Assembly (NCBI GenBank): GCA_963774195.1
Contig: CAVZDY010000002.1
Span: forward strand, 248,001 to 312,000
DNA: 64,000 nt
From: Roseiarcus sp963774195
GTDB lineage: Bacteria; Pseudomonadota; Alphaproteobacteria; Rhizobiales; Beijerinckiaceae
Direction: 5' to 3'
Part shown: in pieces, positions 46,194-55,163 of the stretch
How positions within the stretch are numbered: position 1 is the first letter of the stretch
Layout: every line of letters starts with the position of its first letter
Notes under the pieces: generated by a model
Databases searched by the model: none
The model's input: the letters and a program-made list of their open reading frames with translations, nothing else
What the model was told of the DNA's origin: nothing
Made by a program: the position numbers and the translations under genes

Positions 46194-48110
46194 TTACGCG
46201 ATGAGGCTGGTCGCCTTCTTGGCGTTCTCGAAGACCTCGAGCGCCTTGGCGACGATCCCCTTCGCGTCGAGGCCGGCGGCCGCGTACATGCGATCCGGCT
46301 TGTCCTGATCCTGGAAAACATCGGGCAACATCAGGGTCCGCACCTTCAGGCCGTTGTCGAGCGCGCCCGTCTCGGCGAGCAGGCTCAGCACATGCGAGCC
46401 GAAGCCGCCGATCGAGCCTTCTTCCACCGTGATGAGGAGCTCGTGGGTCTCGGCGAGGCGCAGCACGAGCTCACGGTCGATCGGCTTGGCGAAGCGAGCG
46501 TCGGCGACAGTCGTCGAGAGGCCGCGCGAGGCAAGCTCTTCGGCGGCCTTGAGCGCCTCCGCGAGCCGGGTGCCGAGCGAGAGGATGGCGATGCGCGATC
46601 CTTCGCGCAAGATGCGGCCCTTGCCGATCGGCAACGGAACGCCCCGCTCCGGCAATTCGACGCCGACGCCTTCGCCGCGCGGATAGCGCACCGCGATCGG
46701 GCCGCTGTCGTGCGCTGCGCAGGTCGCGATCATGTGGACGAGTTCGGCCTCGTCCGCCGCGGCCATCACCGTCATGTTCGGCAGCGCGGCGAGCGCGGCG
46801 ACGTCGAAGGAGCCCGCGTGGGTCGAGCCGTCGGCCCCGACGAGACCGGCCCGGTCGATCGCAAAGCGCACCGGCAGGTTCTGGATCGCGACGTCGTGCA
46901 CCACCTGGTCGTAGGCGCGCTGGAGGAAGGTCGAGTAGATCGCGCAAAACGGCTTGTAGCCTTCGGACGCGAGGCCGGCGGCGAAAGTGACCGCATGCTG
47001 CTCGGCGATGCCGACGTCGAACGTCCGGTCGGGATAGGCGTTGTGGAATTGGTCGAGGCCGGTGCCGTCAGGCATCGCGGCCGTGACGGCGACGATCCTC
47101 TCGTCGCGCGCCGCCTCGGCGGTCAAGGCGTCCGCGAAGACGCGCGTATAGGACGGCGCGTTGGACTTCGGCTTCGACTGGGCGCCGGTGATGACGTCGA
47201 AGGCGCTGACGCCGTGATATTTGTCGTCCGCCGCCTCAGCGGGGCCATAGCCCTTGCCCTTCTTGGTGACGACATGGATCAGCACCGGGCCGTCGGGCAT
47301 GTCGCGCACGTTCTTGAGGATCGGCAACAGGTGATCGAGATTGTGGCCGTCGATCGGCCCGACATAGAAAAAGCCGAGCTCCTCGAAAAGGGTACCCCCC
47401 GTCCAGAAGCCTCGCCCGTATTCCTCGGTGAGCTTCGCCTTATCGTAGATGAATTTCGGCAAGCGGCGCGCGAGCTGCTTGGCGGCGTCGCGCAGCGAGC
47501 GATAGGTCTGGCTCGAAACGAGGCGCGCGAGATAGGCCGACATCGCGCCGGTCGGCGGCGCGATCGACATGTCGTTGTCGTTGAGGATGACGATCAGCCG
47601 CGACTGCCTCGCCCCGGCGTTGTTCATCGCTTCATAGGCCATGCCGGCCGACATCGCGCCGTCGCCGATCACGGCGATCACGGCGTTATCGCCCTTCGCG
47701 AGGTCGCGTGCGACGGCCATGCCGAGGCCGGCCGAGATCGAAGTCGAGGAATGGGCGGCCCCGAAGGGGTCATATTCGCTCTCCGTGCGCTTGGTGAAGC
47801 CGGAGAGGCCGCCGGCTTGCCGCAGGGTTCGGATGCGGTCGCGCCTGCCGGTCAGGATCTTGTGCGGATAGGCTTGGTGACCGACGTCCCAAATAAGCCG
47901 GTCCCTTGGCGTATCAAAGACATAATGCAAAGCGACAGTAAGTTCAACGACGCCGAGGCCGGCGCCGAGATGTCCTCCGGTCACCGAGACCGCGTTGATC
48001 GTCTCCGCCCGCAATTCGTCCGCTAGCCGCCTCAACTCGCTCTCGGGCAAGGCGCGCAAGTCTGCGGGCGTTTTCACACGGTCCAGCAGGGGGGTTTTCG
48101 AGTGCGTCAC
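46194..48110 (-). CDS. dxs: 1-deoxy-D-xylulose-5-phosphate synthase
   Basis: A 638-residue thiamine-diphosphate enzyme that condenses pyruvate and glyceraldehyde 3-phosphate, the first step of the MEP isoprenoid pathway. Hallmarks are LIWDVGHQAYPHKIL, the ThDP-binding GDGAMSAGMAYEAMNN segment, the central GHNLDHLL and the transketolase pyrimidine-domain segment FAIDRAGLVGADGSTHAG. The start is GTG at 48110 with ggagga five bases upstream. No exonuclease VII or ispA gene is adjacent, unlike in many proteobacteria. Confidence 0.96.
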   Translation of the reverse strand: MTHSKTPLLDRVKTPADLRALPESELRRLADELRAETINAVSVTGGHLGAGLGVVELTVALHYVFDTPRDRLIWDVGHQAYPHKILTGRRDRIRTLRQAGGLSGFTKRTESEYDPFGAAHSSTSISAGLGMAVARDLAKGDNAVIAVIGDGAMSAGMAYEAMNNAGARQSRLIVILNDNDMSIAPPTGAMSAYLARLVSSQTYRSLRDAAKQLARRLPKFIYDKAKLTEEYGRGFWTGGTLFEELGFFYVGPIDGHNLDHLLPILKNVRDMPDGPVLIHVVTKKGKGYGPAEAADDKYHGVSAFDVITGAQSKPKSNAPSYTRVFADALTAEAARDERIVAVTAAMPDGTGLDQFHNAYPDRTFDVGIAEQHAVTFAAGLASEGYKPFCAIYSTFLQRAYDQVVHDVAIQNLPVRFAIDRAGLVGADGSTHAGSFDVAALAALPNMTVMAAADEAELVHMIATCAAHDSGPIAVRYPRGEGVGVELPERGVPLPIGKGRILREGSRIAILSLGTRLAEALKAAEELASRGLSTTVADARFAKPIDRELVLRLAETHELLITVEEGSIGGFGSHVLSLLAETGALDNGLKVRTLMLPDVFQDQDKPDRMYAAAGLDAKGIVAKALEVFENAKKATSLIA

Positions 48111-48222
48111 TATAGTCCTCCGACACGGCGCCGAGCCGGTCGGCGGCGGCCAAAAGGCACGACTACACCCAAAACAGCATTGACGGCAATGTTACGCGGA
48201 GCCGGCGGAGCCCCTGGATGCG

Positions 48223-48251
48223 TTGTAAGGGGTCTGCGCGACGAGTATATC
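48223..48251 (+). promoter_or_regulatory. Promoter of the small secreted Cys protein, with overlapping inverted repeat
   Basis: TTGTAA (48223-48228) and TATATC (48246-48251) are 17 bp apart. The inverted repeat acgag-tatat-ctcgt (48241-48255) covers the -10, and flanking gcgac/gtcgc bases extend the symmetry imperfectly. This could be an operator. Confidence 0.5.
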
Positions 48252-48301
48252 TCGTAGTGTCGCCTCGAATCGACCATGGCTGGGAGGCGAAATGGGGGGA
48301 G

Positions 48302-48544
48302 ATGTCAATGATTTCCAGAATTATCCTTGGGGCGCTGCTTGCCGTTGGGCTTACTGCCTCTGCGCAGGCAGCAATGGTCGCTCCGTCGCTCGAAAAGGGT
48401 CCCGCCGTGACGCTCGTCGCTGAGGGATGCGGTCCCGGGTTCTGGCGTGGGCCGCAGGGCATGTGCCACCCCTACGCCAGGAACCGGTTTTGCCCCCGCG
48501 GCTACCATCTCGGGCCGGAAGGACGCCGCTGCTGGCCGAACTGA
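48302..48544 (+). CDS. Small secreted Cys-containing protein of the GCG/CRPN type
   Basis: An 80-residue protein with a signal peptide (MISRIILGALLAVGLTASAQA) and a short mature part with two similar units: GCGPGFWRGPQGMCHPY and CPRGYHLGPEGRRCWPN. The pattern GCG...RGP.G.C.P matches small periplasmic proteins widespread in Rhizobiales; the cysteines probably form disulfides. The function is unknown. The ribosome site ggggggag precedes the ATG at 48302. It has its own promoter and a strong terminator. Confidence 0.82.
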   Translation: MSMISRIILGALLAVGLTASAQAAMVAPSLEKGPAVTLVAEGCGPGFWRGPQGMCHPYARNRFCPRGYHLGPEGRRCWPN

Positions 48545-48582
48545 CTGGGCCGCACGCGAGATTTTATGACAATTTGTTGACG

Positions 48583-48612
48583 GCCGGGCGGCAACGCCCG
48601 GCTATTTTTATT
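48583..48612 (+). terminator. Rho-independent terminator after the small secreted-protein gene
   Basis: gccgggcg (48583-48590), loop gcaa, cgcccggc (48595-48602), then tatttttatt. An 8-bp GC stem plus a T-rich tail is a textbook intrinsic terminator. Confidence 0.88.
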
Positions 48613-48628
48613 CTCTAGCAAGGTAAAC

Positions 48629-49180
48629 TCAGGCCTTGACGGTGCGGTCCCGGCGGACGCCCCGTGTGCCGAAGACGCGATCCCAGATGCCGACGCTGAC
48701 CCCGAAATTGGCGTCGTCGTGATAGTGATGCGCCATGTGCCGCACGCGCGCCTCATAGAGCCAATCGCCGGGCTCGATCTTGAAATGATGCGTGGCGTGG
48801 TGGACGAACATGTAAGCGGCGTAGCCGAGCAGCATGCCGCAGGTGAAGCCGCTGGCGACGATCGGCGCGGCGAAGCTCAGCGGCAAGTAGCAGACCGCGA
48901 TGACCAGGCCGCTCGACAGGAACGACGGCACGCCGACGAAGGCGTTGGGCTCGCGATGATGTTCTTCGTGCAACGGAGTGAGGAACGGCGCCCAGTGATA
49001 GGCGAAGCGGTGGATCACATATTCAACCAGGGTCCACGTCACGGTGCCGATGATCAGCGTCAAAGCCCAGACTGGCGCCGCCTCCAGGCCCATGCTGGAG
49101 AAGGTGAGCCAGGCGAACAGTAGCACTGCGGCCGGAATCACGGCAAAGTCGCCGAAATAGAGAAACCTGCCGATCGGCAT
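48629..49180 (-). CDS. Fatty acid hydroxylase/sterol desaturase superfamily protein (first of two)
   Basis: A 183-residue membrane protein with about four hydrophobic helices and the histidine clusters of the di-iron hydroxylase/desaturase family: HRFAYH, HEEHH, HHATHH and HMAHHYH. These bind two irons and hydroxylate or desaturate lipids; the substrate is unknown. The ATG at 49180 follows gggagcg. It is convergent with the small secreted-protein gene. A second family member is at 57122, but the two differ clearly in sequence. Confidence 0.9.
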   Translation of the reverse strand: MPIGRFLYFGDFAVIPAAVLLFAWLTFSSMGLEAAPVWALTLIIGTVTWTLVEYVIHRFAYHWAPFLTPLHEEHHREPNAFVGVPSFLSSGLVIAVCYLPLSFAAPIVASGFTCGMLLGYAAYMFVHHATHHFKIEPGDWLYEARVRHMAHHYHDDANFGVSVGIWDRVFGTRGVRRDRTVKA

Positions 49181-49224
49181 CGAGGCGCTCCCGTCTCTGG
49201 CAAATCACTGGCAGAGCCATTTAT

Positions 49225-49253
49225 CATAATGGTCAGAAATTCGATTTTCGCAA
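49225..49253 (-). promoter_or_regulatory. Candidate promoter of the hydroxylase-family gene, in the 348-bp gap 49181-49528
   Basis: On the minus strand TTGCGA (49253-49248) and ATTATG (49230-49225) are 17 bp apart. The -10 lies in the partly symmetric ccatttatcataatgg. The remainder of the gap, up to the divergent ABC ATPase gene, shows no gene and should contain the promoter for that operon. Confidence 0.4.
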
Positions 49254-49528
49254 GTTCGCTCTGACGTTTGAAGGCGCTGAAAATGCGCCGATGAGCTCGA
49301 ACTCCCTGCGTGAGAGCGCGTCGAAGACGAAGCTGGCGCTCGTGAAGCGCGGCAACCGGGCTTCCGACGAATTGGTAGCCAGTAGGCGCCCAAGATTCCG
49401 GCAGTCGTCGCCCGCTGCCTCCTTTCCCGGCATTTGCATCCGCAGGAATCAGGCCGCCGCCCTTCCACCAAGCTGGCATGCGCCTTGCGTCCATTTGGTC
49501 GCACAACGGCGGAGGCGATGCAGGACAT

Positions 49529-50530
49529 ATGGCGCAAGGCGGCAATCTCGAACTCGTTCACGTCACCAAACGCTACGGGCAGACCTTGGCGGTGGACGCG
49601 ATCGACTTGCGCGTGCCGGCAGATAGCTATTGCTGCCTCCTTGGACCTTCGGGCTGCGGCAAGACCTCGACCCTGCGGATGATCGCGGGCCATGAAAGCG
49701 TCACCGACGGCGACATCCTGATCGGCCCCGCCAACGTGACCGACCTGCCGCCCGCCAAGCGCGGCACGGCGATGATGTTTCAAAGCTACGCGCTCTTTCC
49801 GCATCTCAATTGCGTCGACAATGTCGCCTTCTCCCTGAAGATGCGCGGCGTCGACAAGGCGACCCGGCGCGCCAAGGCGATGGAGTTCCTCGAGCTCGTC
49901 GCGATGACGCCCTATGCGCAGCGCGTTCCCGGCCAGCTTTCCGGGGGACAACAGCAGCGCGTCGCGCTGGCTCGCGCGCTGATCACGCATCCCCAGATCC
50001 TGCTGCTCGACGAGCCGCTGTCGGCGCTCGACCCGTTCTTGCGGGTGCGCATGCGCGCCGAATTGCGGCGCTTGCAGAAGCGGCTCGGCATTCCATTCGT
50101 GCATGTGACGCACGGCCAGGACGAGGCGCTGGCGCTGGCCGATCTCGTCGTCGTCATGAACAAGGGGCGGATCGAGCAGGCGGGCGCGCCGCGCGAGGTG
50201 TTCGAGCGGCCGGCGACCGAATTCGTCGCCCGCTTTCTCGGCGGGCACAACGTCATTCCGACGCCGAGCGGCGCGATCGCTGTGCGGGCGGACCGGATGC
50301 GGCTGCTCGACGCCGATGCGCCGCGCGGCGGCGCGCGCATGACCGTGGTGGTTCGCGGCGTCGAGTACCAGGGCTCGCAATACCAGATCGCGCTCGAGGG
50401 CGGCGGGCTCACCGATTTGAGCGCAATCGTCGACGACGCGGCCTTCGTGGCCCAGCCGCTCGCGGTCGGGAGCGAGGTCGGCCTGACCTGGGCCGAGGCG
50501 GACATCCACCCCCTTTCGCCGGCGCCGTGA
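49529..50530 (+). CDS. ABC transporter ATP-binding protein, polyamine/opine type (PotA-like)
   Basis: A 333-residue ATPase with Walker A GPSGCGKTS (39-47), signature LSGGQQQR, Walker B LLLDEPLSALD and a C-terminal TOBE-like regulatory domain (from about 235). This architecture is that of the spermidine/putrescine/Fe(III)/opine importer ATPases. It is the first gene of a five- or six-gene cluster with binding protein, two permeases and a racemase. The ATG at 49529 is close to an aggac site; the frame is open 17 codons upstream. Confidence 0.92.
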   Translation: MAQGGNLELVHVTKRYGQTLAVDAIDLRVPADSYCCLLGPSGCGKTSTLRMIAGHESVTDGDILIGPANVTDLPPAKRGTAMMFQSYALFPHLNCVDNVAFSLKMRGVDKATRRAKAMEFLELVAMTPYAQRVPGQLSGGQQQRVALARALITHPQILLLDEPLSALDPFLRVRMRAELRRLQKRLGIPFVHVTHGQDEALALADLVVVMNKGRIEQAGAPREVFERPATEFVARFLGGHNVIPTPSGAIAVRADRMRLLDADAPRGGARMTVVVRGVEYQGSQYQIALEGGGLTDLSAIVDDAAFVAQPLAVGSEVGLTWAEADIHPLSPAP

Positions 50531-50558
50531 AGGCGCGGTTTTTTAAGAGGAGCGAAAC

Positions 50559-51854
50559 ATGACGAGCAAGGGCGGCAAGGTTTCCCGCGGCATATCCCGC
50601 CGCGGCGTATTGAAGGGGGCCGGCGCGCTGGCCGGCGCCGCGGTCGGCTCGACCGCGATCACAGGTTTTCCCGCTGTCTGGGCGGGCGAAGAGAAGGTGC
50701 TGCGCTATCTCGGCACCGCAGTGAACCAGTCTGACGACATCACCAAGAAGGTGAAGGAAGAAACCGGCATCACCATTCAGAACATCGTCGCTACGACCGA
50801 CGACGTCACCAAGCGGGTGATCACGCAGCCGCACTCCTTCGACATTCTCGACACCGAATACTTCAGCCTCAAGAAGGTCGTGCCGTCGGGCAACATTCTT
50901 CCGCTCGACGCCAGGAAGATCAAAGAGTTCGACAACATCACGCCAGTCTTCACCAAGGGCCAGCTGCCGAACGGCAAGGTGATCGGCGACCAGGGCACGG
51001 CGCCCAAGAAGGTGATGTTCGTCGAGGGCGAGCACTCGTCAAAATTCGCGGCCTCGGCGACCGAATGGGTGACTTTGATCCCGACGACCTACAATGCCGA
51101 TACGCTCGGCATCCGCCCCGACCTGATCAAGCGCCCCATCAGCAGCTGGGCCGAGCTGCTCAATCCCGAGTTCAAGGGCAAGGCGGCGATCCTCGACATT
51201 CCCTCGATCGGCATCATGGACGCCGCGATGGTCGTCGAGGCGATGGGCAAGTACAAATATCCCGACAAGGGCAACATGACGAAGCCCGAGATCGACATGA
51301 CGATGGCCGTTCTGACCGAAGCGAAGAAGGCCGGTCAATTCCGCGCTTTCTGGAAGGACTTCAACGAGAGCGTCAACCTGATGGCCTCGGGCGAGACGGT
51401 CATCCAGTCGATGTGGTCGCCGGCGGTGACGGCCGTGCGCACCAAGGGCATCCCCTGCGTGTTCCAGCCGCTGAAGGAAGGCTACCGCGCCTGGGCCTCC
51501 GGCTTCTGCATGTCGAAGGGCGTCAACGACAAGCAGAAGGAATGGGTCTACGAATTCGTCAATTGGTTCCTGTCGGGCTGGGCGGGCGCCTATCTCAATC
51601 GCCAGGGCTATTATTCCGCGGTGCTGTCGACCGCCAAGGCGCATATGGAGCCCTACGAGTGGGCCTATTGGATGGAAGGCAAGCCCGCCGAGAAGGACAT
51701 CCACGGGCCCGACGGCTCGCTGCTCGAAAAGGCCGGCACGGTGCGCGACGGCGGCTCCTACGATGAACGCATGGGCGCCGTCGCCTGCTGGAACGCGGTG
51801 ATGGACGAGAACGACTACATGGTCCGCAAATGGAACGAGTTCATCGCGGCGTGA
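50559..51854 (+). CDS. ABC transporter substrate-binding protein with Tat signal
   Basis: A 431-residue periplasmic binding protein of the spermidine/putrescine (PotD-like, SBP type 2) family. The N-terminus has a twin-arginine signal (SRRGVLKGAGALAGAAVG, residues 13-30 approximately), so it is exported folded. The mature part shows family features such as SSWAELLNPEFKGKAAILD and a C-terminal WNEFIAA. The ligand is unknown. Twenty-eight base pairs separate it from the ATPase gene, with an agaggag ribosome site. Confidence 0.9.
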   Translation: MTSKGGKVSRGISRRGVLKGAGALAGAAVGSTAITGFPAVWAGEEKVLRYLGTAVNQSDDITKKVKEETGITIQNIVATTDDVTKRVITQPHSFDILDTEYFSLKKVVPSGNILPLDARKIKEFDNITPVFTKGQLPNGKVIGDQGTAPKKVMFVEGEHSSKFAASATEWVTLIPTTYNADTLGIRPDLIKRPISSWAELLNPEFKGKAAILDIPSIGIMDAAMVVEAMGKYKYPDKGNMTKPEIDMTMAVLTEAKKAGQFRAFWKDFNESVNLMASGETVIQSMWSPAVTAVRTKGIPCVFQPLKEGYRAWASGFCMSKGVNDKQKEWVYEFVNWFLSGWAGAYLNRQGYYSAVLSTAKAHMEPYEWAYWMEGKPAEKDIHGPDGSLLEKAGTVRDGGSYDERMGAVACWNAVMDENDYMVRKWNEFIAA

Positions 51855-51863
51855 AGTCGCCTA

Positions 51864-52058
51864 CCCCCTTCTCCCTTTGCGGGACCGGACGAATGCTGCG
51901 CATTCGCCTTGGGAAGGTGGCCCGAAGGGCCGGATGAGGGGTCGGCGCCGCAGGCGCCGGCTTCCATCCGGCGCTAAGCGCCTTCGGCGCGACCCCTCAT
52001 CCGGCCGCGCCACGAGGTGTGGCGCGTCCACCTTCTCCCGCAAGGGGAGAAGGGGCTC
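51864..52058. repeat. Composite palindromic repeat (family D) between binding-protein and permease genes
   Basis: Outer elements ccccttctccctttgcggga and ccttctcccgcaaggggaga flank an inner imperfect palindrome (ggccggatgaggggtcggcg ... cgcgacccctcatccggcc). The same outer core occurs at 4700-4770. It fills the gap inside an operon, so it would be transcribed and could lower expression of the downstream permeases or stabilise the upstream mRNA. Confidence 0.7.
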
Positions 52059-52076
52059 GCGTCCTTCGTTCGGACG

Positions 52077-52991
52077 ATGAAAAACTGGCTCCTCATGCCC
52101 AACCCCCGTTCCCCCCTCGAAAAGTCCTCCGTCCCCGGCTGGCTGCAGGCCGCGCCGTTCGCGCTCGTCTTCCTTGCCTTCTTCGTGTTGCCGCTGGTCT
52201 TCGTCGTCATCGTCAGCTTCTGGGACTACAACGACTACGAGATGCTGCCCGCGTTCACGACGCGCAGCTACGTCGAGAGTTTCGAGGGCTGCCTGACGCA
52301 GCTTCCCGATCTCTGCACGATGTTGAAGACCTATGTCTCGACGGTGAAGTTCTGCCTGATCGTCTGGGCGCTGACGCTCGTGATCGGCTTCACGGTCGCC
52401 TATTTTCTCGCCTTCCACATTCGCAAGGCGACGACGCAGATGGCGCTGTTTCTCGTCTGCACCATCCCGTTCTGGACCTCGAACGTCATCCGCATGATTT
52501 CCTGGATTCCGTTGCTTGGGCGCAACGGGCTCGTCAACCAGACGCTGACGAGCGCGCACATCGTCAACGCGCCGGTGGAGTGGCTGCTCTATTCGCCCTT
52601 CTCGGTGGCGCTCGCCTTCGTCCATCTCTTCACGTTCTTCATGGTCGCGCCGATCTTCAATTCGATGATGCGCATCGACCGGCGCCTCATCGAGGCGGCG
52701 TATGATTCCGGGGCCAGCGGCTGGCAGATGCTGACCAACGTGATCCTGCCGCTCTCAAAGCCCGGCATCGCGATCGGCTCGATCTTCGTCGTCACCATCG
52801 TCATGGGCGATTTCGTCACCTTCGGCGTGATGGGCGGCGAGCAGATCGCCTCGGCGGGCAAGATCATCGAGGCGCGGCTCAGTGCGCTGCAGTTTCCGCC
52901 CGCCGCCGCCAATGCGGTGATCCTGCTGTGCGCCACCATGGTGATCATCGCGGTGCTCAATCGGATCGTCGACGTGCGCAAGGAGCTTTGA
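52077..52991 (+). CDS. ABC transporter permease (PotB-like)
   Basis: A 304-residue inner-membrane permease with six or so helices (FALVFLAFFVLPLVFVVIVSF first) and the EAA-type cytoplasmic loop RRLIEAAYDSGASGWQMLTNVILPLS cut here to its core IEAAYDSGASG, which docks the ATPase. It pairs with the next gene to form the channel. The ATG at 52077 (MKNWLLMPN) or 52095 (MPNPRSPLEK) could be the start; neither has a strong ribosome site, possibly because a repeat lies immediately upstream. Confidence 0.88.
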   Translation: MKNWLLMPNPRSPLEKSSVPGWLQAAPFALVFLAFFVLPLVFVVIVSFWDYNDYEMLPAFTTRSYVESFEGCLTQLPDLCTMLKTYVSTVKFCLIVWALTLVIGFTVAYFLAFHIRKATTQMALFLVCTIPFWTSNVIRMISWIPLLGRNGLVNQTLTSAHIVNAPVEWLLYSPFSVALAFVHLFTFFMVAPIFNSMMRIDRRLIEAAYDSGASGWQMLTNVILPLSKPGIAIGSIFVVTIVMGDFVTFGVMGGEQIASAGKIIEARLSALQFPPAAANAVILLCATMVIIAVLNRIVDVRKEL

Positions 52992-52992
52992 A

Positions 52993-53877
52993 GTGAACGA
53001 GGGACGCTCTTTCGCCTTCTACGCGCTCGCCGCGTTCTTCGCGCTCTACGTGCTGTTTCTCTACGGCCCGATGATCGTGATCTTCATCCTGTCGTTCCAG
53101 GGGCCGACCGGCGGCCTCACTTTTCCGCTGAACGGCGTCTCCTTGCATTGGTTTCATCGCCTCTGGGCGGGCGGCGGCCTTGTCGACATCTCCGGCGCGT
53201 TCCTGCGTTCGCTGGAACTCGGCCTCGTCGTGATGGCGCTGACGATCGTGCTGTCGCTAAGTGCGGGCCTTGCGTTTCGCAAGCGCTTCTTTGGCTCGAA
53301 CATGTTGTTCTTCGTCACGGTGGCGAGCCTCATCGTGCCCTCGATCGTCACCTCGCTCGGCATCGCGCTCGAGTTCCGCGTGCTCGACGACGCCCTGAAA
53401 AACTACGCCCCCGCGTGGATCGCCGACAATCTGACGACGACGATGGGCGAGTTCACCTCCGGCCTCGGCGCCCATCTCACCTGGACGCTGCCGTTCGGCC
53501 TCTTGGTGATGTTCGCGATCTTCAACCGGTTTGACGGCCGCTTTGAAGAAGCGGCGCGCGATCTCGGCGCGACGCCATGGCAGACATTGCGCCATGTCGT
53601 GCTGCCGATCATCGTCCCTTCAGTGATCGGCGTCGGCCTCTTCGGCTTCACCTTGTCGTGGGACGAGATCGCCCGCTCGAGCCAGACGATGGGCGAACAC
53701 AACACTTTGCCGTTGGAGTTGCAGGCGCTGACGACGACGGTGACGACGCCTGACATCTATGCGCTCGGCACGTCGACGACGGCCGTCTCCTTCGCCGTCA
53801 TCGGCGTCGCGCTCGGCGCGATCGCGATCCTGCGCGCGCGTCAGGCGCGCTACGGCTCCGATGCGGGGCAGGGGTGA
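52993..53877 (+). CDS. ABC transporter permease (PotC-like)
   Basis: A 294-residue permease with about six helices and the EAA loop FEEAARDLGATPWQTLRHVV. It starts with GTG at 52993, one base after the stop of the first permease, and its stop codon overlaps the racemase start (TGATG), so the three genes are translated together. Family membership is that of polyamine/opine-type importers; the substrate is not visible. Confidence 0.9.
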   Translation: MNEGRSFAFYALAAFFALYVLFLYGPMIVIFILSFQGPTGGLTFPLNGVSLHWFHRLWAGGGLVDISGAFLRSLELGLVVMALTIVLSLSAGLAFRKRFFGSNMLFFVTVASLIVPSIVTSLGIALEFRVLDDALKNYAPAWIADNLTTTMGEFTSGLGAHLTWTLPFGLLVMFAIFNRFDGRFEEAARDLGATPWQTLRHVVLPIIVPSVIGVGLFGFTLSWDEIARSSQTMGEHNTLPLELQALTTTVTTPDIYALGTSTTAVSFAVIGVALGAIAILRARQARYGSDAGQG

Positions 53878-54617
53878 TGCGGCTGCTCGTCGTCAATCCC
53901 AACACCACCGCGAGCATGACGGCGCGGATCGGCGAGGCTGCACGCGCTGCCGCCGCGCCGGGCACGGAAGTTCGCGCCGTCAATCCCGACAGCGGCCCGG
54001 TGTCGATCGAAGGTTATTTCGACGAGGCCTTCGCCGTTCCCGGTGCGTTACAGGAGATCGCCAAGGGCGAGCGGGAAGGATACAACGCCTTCATCATCGC
54101 CTGCTTCGACGATACGGGGCTCGAAGCTGCGCGTTGCATCGCGAGCGGGCCGGTGCTCGGCATTGGCGAAGCGGCCTTCCACCTCGCCTCGCTCGTCGCG
54201 CATCGCTTCAGCGTGGTGACGACCCTGTCGCGCTCGATCGCGCCGATCGAGACCAATCTGATGAAATACGGTCTCGAGCGGCGCTGCGCGCGGGTGCGCG
54301 CCTGCGAAGTCCCTGTCCTGGCGCTCGACGATCCTGCGTCCGGCGCGATCGATCGGCTGTCGGCCGAGATCGAGCGCGCCAAAGCCGAGGACGGCGCCGA
54401 GGCGATCGTGCTCGGCTGCGCTGGGATGGCCGATCTCGCCGCTTCGCTCGCACGCCGTCACGCCTTGCCGGTGATCGACGGCGTCGCCGCTGCGGTGAAG
54501 CTCGCCGAGGCGCTGGTGAGTCTCGGCCACGCGACCTCGAAGCTCGGCCCCTACGCGCGGCCGCTGCCCAAGGCGTTTACGGGCGTCTTCGCGGGGCTGT
54601 CGCAGCCGCAGGGTTGA
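53877..54617 (+). CDS. Aspartate/glutamate/hydantoin racemase family protein
   Basis: A 246-residue protein with the two-cysteine active site of the family: Cys76 in IIACFDDTG and Cys181 in VLGCAGMAD, plus the N-terminal LLVVNPNTTASMT segment characteristic of hydantoin racemases. Such enzymes racemise 5-substituted hydantoins, allantoin or amino acids by two-base chemistry. The start overlaps the permease stop, so the enzyme probably acts on the imported compound. The exact substrate is inferred only by context. Confidence 0.9.
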   Translation: MRLLVVNPNTTASMTARIGEAARAAAAPGTEVRAVNPDSGPVSIEGYFDEAFAVPGALQEIAKGEREGYNAFIIACFDDTGLEAARCIASGPVLGIGEAAFHLASLVAHRFSVVTTLSRSIAPIETNLMKYGLERRCARVRACEVPVLALDDPASGAIDRLSAEIERAKAEDGAEAIVLGCAGMADLAASLARRHALPVIDGVAAAVKLAEALVSLGHATSKLGPYARPLPKAFTGVFAGLSQPQG

Positions 54618-54683
54618 GCGCCGCGCAGGCTTGCGCCATGATCACCCGACGGACCCCCAGAGAGGGTCTCTCGGGAAGAGCCC

Positions 54684-55103
54684 ATGACCGGTTTCATCGA
54701 TCCCACCCGGGAAAGGTTCGCCGCATTTCGCGCCGACGGCAGACCTGGCCCGATCCAGATGCTCAACCTTGTCAGGTTGCGCGCGAAGGCCCTTTATTCG
54801 GACGGTCGTCAGGCGACTGGCGTCGAGGCCTACCAGGCTTACGGGCGCGAGAGCGCGCCGGTGTTCGCGCGGCTCGGCGGCCAGGTGATCTGGCGCGGTC
54901 GCTTTGAGATGACGCTGATCGGTCCGAGCGAGGAGCAATGGGACCATTGCTTCATCGCCCAATATCCGTCGGTCGCCGCCTTCGTCGAAATGTTGCGCGA
55001 CCCGGTCTATCGCGAGGCGGTCAAGCACCGGCAAGCGGCGGTCGAAAATTCGCGTCTGATCCGCCTCGCCGTCGTTCCGGCAGGCGATAATTTCGCCGCC
55101 TGA
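54684..55103 (+). CDS. DUF1330 family protein
   Basis: A 139-residue ferredoxin-like (dimeric alpha-beta barrel) protein: PIQMLNLVRLRAKALYSDGR, GGQVIWRGRFEMTLIG and the family core FIAQYPSVAAFVEMLRDPVYREA (here broken into shorter conserved parts) are typical of DUF1330. The reaction is unknown. It lies 66 bp after the racemase on the same strand and may be the last gene of the transporter operon. Confidence 0.85.
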   Translation: MTGFIDPTRERFAAFRADGRPGPIQMLNLVRLRAKALYSDGRQATGVEAYQAYGRESAPVFARLGGQVIWRGRFEMTLIGPSEEQWDHCFIAQYPSVAAFVEMLRDPVYREAVKHRQAAVENSRLIRLAVVPAGDNFAA

Positions 55104-55163
55104 CGCCGGCCCGTTTTTGCCACATCGCGCCTCCGCCGACTTCGGCGCAGAAGGGCCGGCCCG

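Noticed and set aside
45897..48026. A 709-codon plus-strand frame opposite dxs
   Set aside because: It is a shadow of dxs. Only its first few dozen codons overlap the real GGDEF remnant, in the wrong frame.
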